A stretch of DNA of 37,612 nucleotides from a virus, in the IMG/VR virus record IMGVR_UViG_3300046812_000397, positions 1-37,612 of that record; one strand, 5' to 3'. The position numbers and the translations under genes are program-made. Every line of letters begins with the position of its first letter. Position 1 is the stretch's first letter. Under the pieces are notes generated by a model. The model worked only from the letters and a program-made list of their open reading frames with translations, had not been told where the DNA came from and made no database searches. Shown here one piece after another: positions 28,374-34,729 of the stretch.

Positions 28374-28447
28374 GACCCAGTAGCTCAGCCGGACAGAGCG
28401 GGCGCCTCCTAAGCGCCAGGTCGCGGGTTCGAATCCCCCCTGGGCCG
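28374..28447 (+). tRNA. tRNA-Arg(CCT)
   Basis: Last tRNA of the array. Acceptor GACCCAG/CTGGGCC, anticodon arm GGCGC-CTCCTAA-GCGCC. The same loop CTCCTAA appears inside the third Y-like RNA downstream. Confidence 0.9.
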
Positions 28448-28474
28448 CCCCTCCCCCGATGCTCACGCCGTGGA

Positions 28475-28480
28475 ATACAT
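28475..28480 (+). promoter_or_regulatory. Possible -10 box (ATACAT) for the Y-like RNA cluster
   Basis: ATACAT lies 5 nt before the first base of the closing stem of the first Y-like RNA, in a short A/T-rich patch after the last tRNA. No -35 was recognised. Confidence 0.35.
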
Positions 28481-28485
28481 CTTCT

Positions 28486-28608
28486 GGTCCTGGCGGGCCG
28501 GAAGGGGATCGGTTATCAACAGTTCGATTCTGCTAACCCCCGGCGAAACCCGGAGGTTCCCGCACTGGCTGCGGGAGTCCGGTGCCCGATCACATGCCCG
28601 CCAGGACC
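28486..28608 (+). ncRNA. Y-like RNA 1, with a T-arm-like hairpin
   Basis: A perfect 13-bp closing stem (28486-28498 with 28596-28608) is followed by CGGA, a second stem GATCGG/CCGATC (28507-28512 with 28586-28591), and TTATCA. The element GCGGGCCGGA...CGGTTATCA is shared by all three copies and recalls the Ro60-binding strand of animal Y RNAs (GGUCCGA...GUUAUC). In the head are CAG-TTCGATT-CTG, which copies a tRNA T loop, and CCCGC-ACTGGCT-GCGGG (28559-28575). It is 5' to the Ro60 gene. Bacterial YrlA RNAs are known to be tRNA mimics bound by Rsr/Ro60. Confidence 0.75.
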
Positions 28609-28616
28609 GGCAGACC

Positions 28617-28754
28617 CCTGGCGGGCCGGACTGGAGTCGGTTATCACCCTGCGGAGGTCGAGGTCGCGAGGTGGAACTCCTCGCCGGGGCACAGCCCCGT
28701 AGCTCAGCACTAGAGCGCGTATTCAACTCGGTTCCTGCACACATGCCCGCCAGG
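28617..28754 (+). ncRNA. Y-like RNA 2, with a tRNA 5' half (D arm)
   Basis: A perfect 10-bp closing stem (28617-28626 with 28745-28754), CGGA, then an 8-bp wobble-containing stem GGAGTCGG/TCGGTTCC (28633-28640 with 28728-28735), then TTATCA. The head has GCGAG/CTCGC and GGGGC-ACA-GCCCC hairpins and GCCCCGTAGCTCAGC...GAGC, which copies the acceptor strand and D arm of the tRNAs upstream. It starts 8 nt after copy 1. Confidence 0.72.
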
Positions 28755-28770
28755 CACAACTGGATAAGGC

Positions 28771-28859
28771 CCCCTGCGGGCCGGACGGCGATCGGTTATC
28801 ACCTGACTCCTAATCAGGCGCGATAGCGCTCCGGTAGCCACTAAGCACGCCCGCAGGGG
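28771..28859 (+). ncRNA. Y-like RNA 3, with an Arg(CCU)-type anticodon arm
   Basis: An 11-bp closing stem (28771-28781 with 28849-28859), CGGA, a second stem GGCGATCGG/CCGGTAGCC with one G-A mismatch (28787-28795 with 28831-28839), then TTATCA. The head contains CCTGA-CTCCTAA-TCAGG (28802-28818), a textbook anticodon arm with U33 and anticodon CCU, and a small CGC-GATA-GCG hairpin. It ends about 30 nt before the Ro60 start codon. Confidence 0.75.
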
Positions 28860-28890
28860 CCTTGTCCCGAGGAAGACTGGAGCACCCGCC

Positions 28891-30552
28891 ATGTCCGATG
28901 TCCTGAGCACCGTCCGCACCCGTAACGCGGTCACCCCGCAGGTGATGCAGGCTGACCCGCGTCAGTCGCGCAACAACGCCGGCGGCTTCACGTTCACCAT
29001 CGACTCGGGAGCCCGGATCTACCGGTTCCTGACCATCGGCACGGCAGGCGGCACCTTCTACGTCAACGAGAAGAACCTCACCCGCGACAACGCGGACGTC
29101 GTGCTGGACATGGCCCGGCGTAACCCGGCCGAGCTGGCCCGGATGGCGGCCGAGATCTCCGAGGCGGGCCGCGCCCCGTCCAACAACCCGGCGCTGCTGG
29201 CCGTGGCCGCCGCCATGTCCCTAGGCGGAACCGAGGAGGGCCGCCGGGCCGCAGCGGACATGCTGCCACGGGTCGCGCGCACCGGCTCGCACCTGCTGAC
29301 GGCTGCCCGCTATGTCGAGCAGTTCCGTGGCTGGGGCCGTATCGCCCGGCGCGCGTTCGCGTCCTGGTACCTGGACTACGAGGCCGGGGACCTGGCGTAC
29401 CAGCTCATCAAGTACCGCCACCGTGGCGGGGACACCGAGGGCTGGTCGCACCGTGACGTGCTGCGGTCGGCGCACTCCACCAAGGGCGCTGACCCGGACC
29501 ACGCGGCGCTGTTCGACCTGGTGTGCGGCCGGGGCGTCTCGGACCGGGCGCTGCCGAAGTGGGCGGTCGCCTTCCGCCGTGCCCAGGAGATCGGCCGCAG
29601 CACCGGCTCCCCGGTGGCGAAGTACGTCTCGCTGATCGAGGACTACCCCGGCCTGCCGTGGGAGGCCCTGCCGGACGAGGCGACGGGCAAGGCCGAGGTG
29701 TGGCGTGCGCTGATCGAGGCCGGCCTGCCGGTCACGGCGCTGCTGCGGAACCTGCCGAAGCTGACGCGCCTGGGCGTCCTGGCCCCGCTGTCGTCCCACC
29801 TGCGGATGGTGACGGAGCGGCTGGGCGACGGCGAGCTGCTGGTGCGGGGCCGGGTCCACCCGGTCGCGGTCCTGACCGCGCTGCGCACCTACGCCTCGGG
29901 TCACTCCATCTCGGGCTCGTCCCGGTGGGTTCCGGTCCCGCAGGTCGTGGACGTGCTGGGCGGCGCGTTCTACCTCTCGTTCGGCTCGGTCGAGCCGGCG
30001 GGCAAGCGGACGCTGCTGTGCACCGACGTGTCCGGGTCCATGACCTGGCCGATCAACCGGCAGCACTTCCGCTACCTGCCGCCCGGCTTCGACGGGTACC
30101 CGTTCACGGCCGGCGAGATCGCGGGCGCCATGGCCATGGCCATCGCCCGGTTCGAGCCGGACTGGGCGGTCATGGGGTTCGCGGACGGCATCCGCCCGCT
30201 GCCCGTCACGCCGTCGATGCGGCTGGACGAGGTTCTGCGCATCATGCGGGTCTCCTCGTTCGGCAGCACGGACTGCTCGGCCCCGATCGTGTGGGCTCGG
30301 CAGAACCGGGTCGACGTCGACACGTTCGCCGTGATCACCGACAACGAGACCTACGCGGGACGCGTCCACCCGCACGAGGCCCTGCGCGACTACCGGCAGG
30401 CCACGGGCATCGACGCGCGGCTCCAGGTCGTCGCGGTGGTCCCCACCGAGTTCAGCATCGCTGACCCGGCCGACCCCCGGCAGCTCGATGTCAGCGGCTT
30501 CGACAGCGCTGCGCCCGTGCTGCTAGCGAACCACTCGGCCGGCCGCGTCTGA
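28891..30552 (+). CDS. Ro60/Rsr homologue (TROVE domain plus von Willebrand A domain)
   Basis: 553 residues, close to the length of bacterial Rsr. ATG 28891 with GGAG ~10 nt upstream. The N-terminal ~330 residues show the TROVE ring of helical repeats: NNAGGFTFTIDSGARIYRFL, TIGTAGGTFYVNEKNLT, then helices ending HRDVLRSAH. The C-terminal vWA domain has the MIDAS motif TDVSGSMTWP (D379, S381, S383) and a second metal loop at TDNETYAG. Ro60 proteins hold the ends of misfolded RNA in the ring and bind Y RNAs on the outside. In Deinococcus, Rsr with Y RNA tethers the exonuclease PNPase (known work). Here the gene lies just 3' of three Y-like RNAs and a 39-tRNA array, so RNA or tRNA quality control or decay during infection is the likely role. 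Confidence 0.93.
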   Translation: MSDVLSTVRTRNAVTPQVMQADPRQSRNNAGGFTFTIDSGARIYRFLTIGTAGGTFYVNEKNLTRDNADVVLDMARRNPAELARMAAEISEAGRAPSNNPALLAVAAAMSLGGTEEGRRAAADMLPRVARTGSHLLTAARYVEQFRGWGRIARRAFASWYLDYEAGDLAYQLIKYRHRGGDTEGWSHRDVLRSAHSTKGADPDHAALFDLVCGRGVSDRALPKWAVAFRRAQEIGRSTGSPVAKYVSLIEDYPGLPWEALPDEATGKAEVWRALIEAGLPVTALLRNLPKLTRLGVLAPLSSHLRMVTERLGDGELLVRGRVHPVAVLTALRTYASGHSISGSSRWVPVPQVVDVLGGAFYLSFGSVEPAGKRTLLCTDVSGSMTWPINRQHFRYLPPGFDGYPFTAGEIAGAMAMAIARFEPDWAVMGFADGIRPLPVTPSMRLDEVLRIMRVSSFGSTDCSAPIVWARQNRVDVDTFAVITDNETYAGRVHPHEALRDYRQATGIDARLQVVAVVPTEFSIADPADPRQLDVSGFDSAAPVLLANHSAGRV

Positions 30553-30567
30553 CCGGGTACGGTATCA

Positions 30568-30638
30568 GCAGGGACGGTCCTCAATAAGGCGTAGCTCCCC
30601 CTGCGGGAGTTCCAGCCCCCAACCGGGACCGTCCCTGC
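30568..30638 (+). ncRNA. Structured RNA or terminator directly after the Ro60 gene
   Basis: GCAGGGACGGTCC (30568-30580) pairs perfectly with 30626-30638 (13 bp). The enclosed 45 nt contain CTCCC/GGGAG. A TACGGT box at 30559-30564 would place a start near the stem base, which favours a separate small RNA. A rho-independent terminator without U tract is the alternative. It lacks the GGTTATCA core of the Y-like RNAs. Confidence 0.5.
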
Positions 30639-30746
30639 CCCGTCGTGTCAGGTCCGGGCGGCCCGCTACTCTGCTGTGTACGGGCCGGGTGCATCCGTAA
30701 GTCCTCTCCCCGTCACCGGCACCCCTTCCAGGGTGCGCGCACGCTA

Positions 30747-30765
30747 GCCGGGCAGGATGCCCGGC
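30747..30765. terminator. Short GC-rich hairpin
   Basis: GCCGGGCA (30747-30754) pairs with 30758-30765 around a 3-nt loop, upstream of the GH5 promoter. It may isolate the Ro60 locus from the next gene. Confidence 0.4.
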
Positions 30766-30801
30766 CCGGCTCAGCTCCGCTGCCCATGATGCGGGCGGGG
30801 C

Positions 30802-30807
30802 TATCCT
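30802..30807 (+). promoter_or_regulatory. -10 box (TATCCT) of the GH5 gene
   Basis: TATCCT ends 6 nt before the ATG at 30814, consistent with a leaderless mRNA. It is the same hexamer as at 6893. Confidence 0.5.
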
Positions 30808-30813
30808 GGCGTC

Positions 30814-31950
30814 ATGACACTGCCAGCCACCGCGTTCCCCCTGTCCGTCTCCGGCGCCCGGCTCCTCGGCGCGGACGGCAGCCAGGTCAGCCTCGGCCTC
30901 GGCGTCAACTGGGGCGGCGCCCAGCAGGACGAGCTGCTGCCCTACGGCCTGGACAGGCTGCACCGCAGCAAGATCATCGACCGCATCACCGGGTGGGGGA
31001 TGAGCCACGTCCGGTTCCCGTTCGCGCTCGGCACGATCGTCAGCAACAACGGCGCCCTCAAGACCGGCATCGCCAAGGCGTCCCGGCTGAGCGCCAATCC
31101 CGATCTGCAAGGGCTCACCCCGTGGGGCGTCTACCAGCAGCTCGTGGATGACATGACGGCGGCCGGGCTGTACGTCATCCTCAACCAGCATCTTTTGTAC
31201 CAGGGGTGGTGCTGCTCCCAGTCCGACTGCAACGGGCTGTGGTATAACGACAACTGGCCGTCGAGCACGTTCAGCAACACCTGGTTCATGATCACGGACC
31301 GGTTCGCGTCCAACCCCCTGGTCGGCTACGACCTGCACAACGAGCCGAGGCCCGCCACGGTCGGCGGCTCGCTGCTCACCCCCACCTGGGGCGACGGGGT
31401 GTGGGGGACGGACTTCCGCCGGATGTACGACTGGCACGCGGGGCAGATCCGCCAGCACGACCCGGACGGCCTGATCTTCTGCGAGGGCCTTGGCTACGGG
31501 GCCGACCTGACCGGCGCCGGGGCGCACCCGGTCACCGGGTCCAACATCGTCTACTCGGTGCACGACTACCCCTGGTACCACCAGAACGCGGACGGCTCCC
31601 AGCAGGACCAGGCCGGGTACGACGCGGCCAACGACCGGAACTGGGGCTACCTGCTCGCCCAGGGCAAGGCGCCGGTCTGGGTCGGGGAGTTCGGCTCCAA
31701 TACCGACGCGAGCACCGCCGCCCAGGGCTCCGGCTGGCTGCCCCACTTCCTGGACTACTACGCCGCCGCCGAGCCGTGCGGGGCCTGCTGGTGGGAGCTG
31801 TCCGCCACCGCCGTGGCCGGCACCGAGCCGACAACGAACAAGGCCAAGATGGCGGCCGGCGGCCGGGAGGGCTTCGGCCTGATGTCGGGCCAGGACTGGC
31901 TCGGCTCCCAGTCGGACATGCTCGCCCGGCTCAGCGCGGTGATCTCGTGA
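30814..31950 (+). CDS. Glycoside hydrolase family 5 (cellulase-like) enzyme
   Basis: 378 residues. VSLGLGVNWGGAQ opens a TIM-barrel strand, and WGMSHVRFPFALGT carries the conserved Arg. YDLHNEPRP contains the acid/base Glu (E177) and APVWVGEFGSN the nucleophile Glu (E292), the defining GH5 pair. VYSVHDYPWYH supplies the His/Tyr strand between them, and CWWELSA the late Trp. There is no signal peptide, so the product is either released by lysis or virion-borne. Substrates of GH5 are beta-linked glucans or mannans; a role in cutting host surface polysaccharide is inferred. The next gene overlaps it by 4 nt (GTGA). Confidence 0.88.
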   Translation: MTLPATAFPLSVSGARLLGADGSQVSLGLGVNWGGAQQDELLPYGLDRLHRSKIIDRITGWGMSHVRFPFALGTIVSNNGALKTGIAKASRLSANPDLQGLTPWGVYQQLVDDMTAAGLYVILNQHLLYQGWCCSQSDCNGLWYNDNWPSSTFSNTWFMITDRFASNPLVGYDLHNEPRPATVGGSLLTPTWGDGVWGTDFRRMYDWHAGQIRQHDPDGLIFCEGLGYGADLTGAGAHPVTGSNIVYSVHDYPWYHQNADGSQQDQAGYDAANDRNWGYLLAQGKAPVWVGEFGSNTDASTAAQGSGWLPHFLDYYAAAEPCGACWWELSATAVAGTEPTTNKAKMAAGGREGFGLMSGQDWLGSQSDMLARLSAVIS

Positions 31951-32156
31951 GCGCCGGGCCGGAAGATTCCGGACGTCCGGAAGATGCGCCCGAGCCGTCC
32001 CCGCTGTTCCCGCCGGCCTGGTGGCTGGCGCGGGTCAACGCGAGCCGGGGACCGGGGGCGCCTATGCTCACGTCGCTGGACCCGCTGGCCATGCTGCTGT
32101 GGCATACCTGTTCCCGGCCGCCCGAGGGGGGCATGCTGCACGTCACCGGATGCTGA
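31947..32156 (+). CDS. Small hypothetical protein
   Basis: 69 residues from GTG 31947, overlapping the GH5 stop. N-terminus SAGPEDSGRPEDAPEPSPLF, of which SGRPED is coded by the 16-bp palindrome, then PPAWWLARVNASRG and LTSLDPLAMLLWHTCS. Probably soluble. Translationally coupled to the hydrolase. Not recognised. Confidence 0.58.
   Translation: MSAGPEDSGRPEDAPEPSPLFPPAWWLARVNASRGPGAPMLTSLDPLAMLLWHTCSRPPEGGMLHVTGC
31967..31982. repeat. 16-bp palindrome TTCCGGACGTCCGGAA, copy 4
   Basis: Lies in the first codons of the 31947 gene and, as in copy 1, encodes SGRPED. Confidence 0.8.
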
Positions 32157-32168
32157 TCCGCCACCGGG

Positions 32169-32174
32169 TATGAT
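32169..32174 (+). promoter_or_regulatory. -10 box (TATGAT) of the 32181 regulator
   Basis: TATGAT ends 6 nt before the ATG at 32181, again a leaderless layout. Confidence 0.5.
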
Positions 32175-32180
32175 AGCAGC

Positions 32181-32750
32181 ATGAGTTCCAGTAACGAGCG
32201 CATGACGTTCCGGTCGGCGCTAGCCTTCGTCGTCGCGGCCGGCTCCGGCGGGTGCACCACCACCGACATGGCCCTCGCGTTCACCCTGCCGGACACCCAT
32301 CAGAAGCGGAGCAACCGGGCCAGCCAGATCATGCGCGAGCTGGCCGGGCGCGGGCTGACGGAGAAGACGGGGACCGAGCGGAGCCCCCTGTACCGCCATG
32401 GCCCCGTGTCGCGGTGGCGGGCGACGCAGGAGGGCATCGCGCAGAGCGCCCGGACCGAGGCCGCCGGCGAGGCCAGCCGCCGTGAGGTGCTGCTGGACGA
32501 GCTGGAGGCGGCGGGCCTGGAGCGGCGCCAGGCCGCCCTCGCGGACGCCCGCGAGGCCATCGCGAAGCGCTACCAGTCCGGGCTCAATATCACCCGGTGC
32601 TTCCGCCGCCGGATGATCCTGGACCTGCGCCAGGTGCCGTGCACCCTGGCCGAGATCGGGGAGCTGTTCGGCATCCAGCGCGAGCGCACCCGGCAGATCG
32701 AGATGGGCCTGGAGCGCCGCTGCGCGTGCCGGGAGTGCATCACCGGGTAG
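32181..32750 (+). CDS. Winged-helix plus sigma-region-4-like transcription factor
   Basis: 189 residues. Residues 10-75 look like a winged helix (TTTDMALAFTLPDTH, SNRASQIMRELAGRGLTEKT). A long charged helix covers ~85-130. Residues ~150-178, TLAEIGELFGIQRERTRQIE, match the helix-turn-helix of sigma factor region 4.2, which contacts the -35 element. No region 2 (-10 binding) is present, so it is not a complete sigma factor. It may redirect host RNA polymerase or bind DNA through both domains. A strong hairpin terminator follows. This combination is not one I recognise by name. Confidence 0.72.
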   Translation: MSSSNERMTFRSALAFVVAAGSGGCTTTDMALAFTLPDTHQKRSNRASQIMRELAGRGLTEKTGTERSPLYRHGPVSRWRATQEGIAQSARTEAAGEASRREVLLDELEAAGLERRQAALADAREAIAKRYQSGLNITRCFRRRMILDLRQVPCTLAEIGELFGIQRERTRQIEMGLERRCACRECITG

Positions 32751-32760
32751 CTTAGGTGGT

Positions 32761-32871
32761 CCAGGGAGGGCAGAGCTGGAACGGCGTTGGCGACGTCATG
32801 CCGAGCGGCCGGATCAGGGCGGGTGAGAGACCCGCCCCTGCCACGTCCAGTCTTGCCGCCTCCCTCCCTGG
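32761..32871. terminator. Nested hairpin region between converging genes
   Basis: GGGCGGGT-GAGAG-ACCCGCCC (32817-32837) is a strong hairpin. It is enclosed by a perfect 10-bp repeat CCAGGGAGGG/CCCTCCCTGG (32761-32770 with 32862-32871). The regulator gene ends at 32750 and a minus-strand gene ends at 32874, so this is probably a bidirectional terminator. Confidence 0.6.
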
Positions 32872-32873
32872 CG

Positions 32874-33158
32874 CTACTCCCGCCTCTCCCAGTACCCGGT
32901 GCGCTGGTCGACGTAGACCACCGGGTGGTGGCTCCGGTAGGTGCAGTAGTACCGGCGGACGTGCTCGAACTCCTCGTACCGCATCGCGAACCCGCAGCAG
33001 GACAGCATGTCCGGCTCCGGTCCCGGCCCCGGTTCGAGGACCCGGACGCGGAGGTGCTGGGCTTCCAGCGGGATCGCGGCCTTGTCCGCGCCCCGCACGG
33101 TGATGGTGTCGAGTTCGCCGTCGCGCTCGTCGTAGTAGGTGACCCGGACGGCGCTCAC
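32874..33158 (-). CDS. Hypothetical protein
   Basis: 94 residues: MSAVRVTYYDERDGELDTIT, then LRVRVLEPGPGPEPDMLSCC and a Tyr/Arg/His-rich end (RRYYCTYRSHHPVVYVDQRT). Mixed beta character. It overlaps the glycosyltransferase stop by 4 nt, so it is the last gene of the leftward set 34685-32874. Not recognised. Confidence 0.6.
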   Translation of the reverse strand: MSAVRVTYYDERDGELDTITVRGADKAAIPLEAQHLRVRVLEPGPGPEPDMLSCCGFAMRYEEFEHVRRYYCTYRSHHPVVYVDQRTGYWERRE

Positions 33159-34177
33159 CGGGCGGGGAACATCGACTCGTAGGCCCGCTCCCAGCGCAGC
33201 CAGTGGTCATCGACCAGGTGCTCAGCGGCCATGGCCGCCGCCGCCTGCCCCATTTTCTCCCGCAGCCCGTCGTCCCGCGCCAGCTCGGACAGGTACCGGA
33301 GCCATTCGTGCTCCTCCCTGACCAGGAACCCGTTCACGCCGTGGGTGATCACGCCGGCGTAGGCCGGGCAGTGGCTCGCCACGGTGGGGATGCCGCGCGC
33401 CCCGTACTCGATCACCTTGATGGCGCTCTTGGACCTGCTGAACGGGGTGGGCCACAGCGGGGCCACGCCGATGTCGAAGTCGATCGAGCCGTAGAACTTC
33501 TCCGGGTACTCGTTGACCTGGACCCACGGCCGGAAGAACACCCGGTCCGCCGGGGCCTTGATCGTCTCCCGGTAGTCGGTGGCGTTGAGCTGGAAGTCCC
33601 AGCCGGGGAACCGCTTGAGGAACCGGCGGACCGGGCCGGCCACCTGGCCGATATCGACGCCGTGGCTGCCGCCGCCCATCCAGCCGACGCGGGGCCGGTC
33701 CCGGCGCGGCCTCGGCAGGTCGAGCACCCAGCCGGGCACGCAGTTCGGGAGCACCGTCACGTTCGGGTTGAACTCCCGCATCACCTCGGCCAGCGGCTCC
33801 GTGCTCACCGTCACCAGGTCGGCCACCTCGGCCGCGTGGCCCACCGCGTCCCTGATCTCCGGCTGGCGGTACAGGTTGTAGGCGTTCCAGTTCTCCGGCG
33901 TCACGTGGAACACGTCGTCGTCCAGCTCGTAGACCAGCCGGGACGTGGGAGTCCTGGCCCGGCGCCAGATCTCCAGCCCCTCGTGCTTGTTCCACCGCTG
34001 TGCCACGATGACGTCGTAGCCCCGCAGGTCGGCCAGCGTGACGGTGAGCGGGTGGTGGGTGTCCGAGGAGTCCGCGTAGCGCACTTCGTGGCCGTGGTCC
34101 CGCAGCGCGTGCATCGGGAGCTGCATCCGGTAGTAGGCGCAGCCCGACCCGCCGTCGTGGCCGGCGAAGATCCGCAT
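33155..34177 (-). CDS. GT-B glycosyltransferase (group 1/GT4-like)
   Basis: 340 residues from ATG 34177 (MRIFAGHDGGSGCAYYRMQL), overlapping the upstream stop. The N-terminal domain has RLVYELDDDVFHVTPENW and DLVTVSTEPLAEVM. The C-terminal domain has RPRVGWMGGGSHGVDI and VIEYGARGIPTVASHCPAY, the donor-site 'E..a.G.PvVas' signature of GT4-type enzymes. It should use a nucleotide sugar. Targets could be phage DNA bases, virion proteins or host polymers. It is the second of four glycosyltransferases in the window. Confidence 0.83.
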   Translation of the reverse strand: MRIFAGHDGGSGCAYYRMQLPMHALRDHGHEVRYADSSDTHHPLTVTLADLRGYDVIVAQRWNKHEGLEIWRRARTPTSRLVYELDDDVFHVTPENWNAYNLYRQPEIRDAVGHAAEVADLVTVSTEPLAEVMREFNPNVTVLPNCVPGWVLDLPRPRRDRPRVGWMGGGSHGVDIGQVAGPVRRFLKRFPGWDFQLNATDYRETIKAPADRVFFRPWVQVNEYPEKFYGSIDFDIGVAPLWPTPFSRSKSAIKVIEYGARGIPTVASHCPAYAGVITHGVNGFLVREEHEWLRYLSELARDDGLREKMGQAAAAMAAEHLVDDHWLRWERAYESMFPAR

Positions 34178-34353
34178 CACTCGCTCCATTCGTGCGGCTC
34201 GGCTACCAGGTGGTAGTCGCTGAACCGGTACCAGGCCACGGCGAGGAACAGCCACCAGACCCGGACGCTGCGGACCTGCTTCCCCCACCGGTTCACGTGG
34301 CGGCCGGGCTTCCAGTTGATGCCGTCCCGGTCGATGCAGACGGTGACGGTCAT
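34177..34353 (-). CDS. Small Trp-rich protein
   Basis: 58 residues: MTVTVCIDRDGINWKPGRHV, then VWWLFLAVAWYRFSDYHLVA. A short hydrophobic aromatic core may associate with membrane or with the glycosyltransferase encoded next to it. Coupled on both sides by overlapping start/stop codons. Confidence 0.55.
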   Translation of the reverse strand: MTVTVCIDRDGINWKPGRHVNRWGKQVRSVRVWWLFLAVAWYRFSDYHLVAEPHEWSE

Positions 34354-34685
34354 CCGTTCCCGTTCGCCTGGCGGGTGGCCTGGACGGCGGCCTGGGCGAT
34401 GGCGGCGGACTGCTGGCGGCCGGGGATGATCAGGCCGGTGGCCTGGAGCGTGCGGGCCAGCTCCGTGAACGTGTCGGCCCAGTCCTGCGCCCCTTGCTTG
34501 TCCATCGAGACGGTCAGGGTGGTGGTCGGGGTCCGGATGGTGGCCAGCCCGACCTCGCCCCCGGTCGGGAGCGGCACCTTGCCGACCAGGATCTGGCAGG
34601 GAATGCCGGTGGCGAGCAGGACATTGCCCTGGTCGAACAGCGGGGGCAGGCCGTCAGCCTCGACCTGCGGCGGCGGGGTGCTCAT
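34350..34685 (-). CDS. Hypothetical protein
   Basis: 111 residues from ATG 34685 with GGAG ~9 nt upstream, which decides the start over a longer frame. A beta-rich body (ILVGKVPLPTGGEVGLATIR, TPTTTLTVSMDKQGAQDW) is followed by a helix (ADTFTELARTLQATGLI) and an Ala/Gln tail. Resembles small phage proteins of unknown role. It heads the leftward set and diverges from the ribbon-helix-helix gene. Confidence 0.62.
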   Translation of the reverse strand: MSTPPPQVEADGLPPLFDQGNVLLATGIPCQILVGKVPLPTGGEVGLATIRTPTTTLTVSMDKQGAQDWADTFTELARTLQATGLIIPGRQQSAAIAQAAVQATRQANGNG

Positions 34686-34717
34686 TGTCTTATCTCCTGT
34701 CGTACATACAAAAGGCA

Positions 34718-34723
34718 TATACT
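34718..34723 (+). promoter_or_regulatory. -10 box (TATACT) of the 34730 regulator
   Basis: TATACT, the best -10 match in the window, ends 6 nt before the ATG at 34730. The 44-nt divergent gap could hold an operator for the regulator itself. Confidence 0.6.
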
Positions 34724-34729
34724 GTCTGC

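Noticed and set aside
23305-28860. CRISPR array or tmRNA in the repeat-like RNA region
   Set aside because: The repeated elements are tRNA T-arm and D-arm sequences with different bodies. No regular repeat-spacer units and no tmRNA tag frame were seen.
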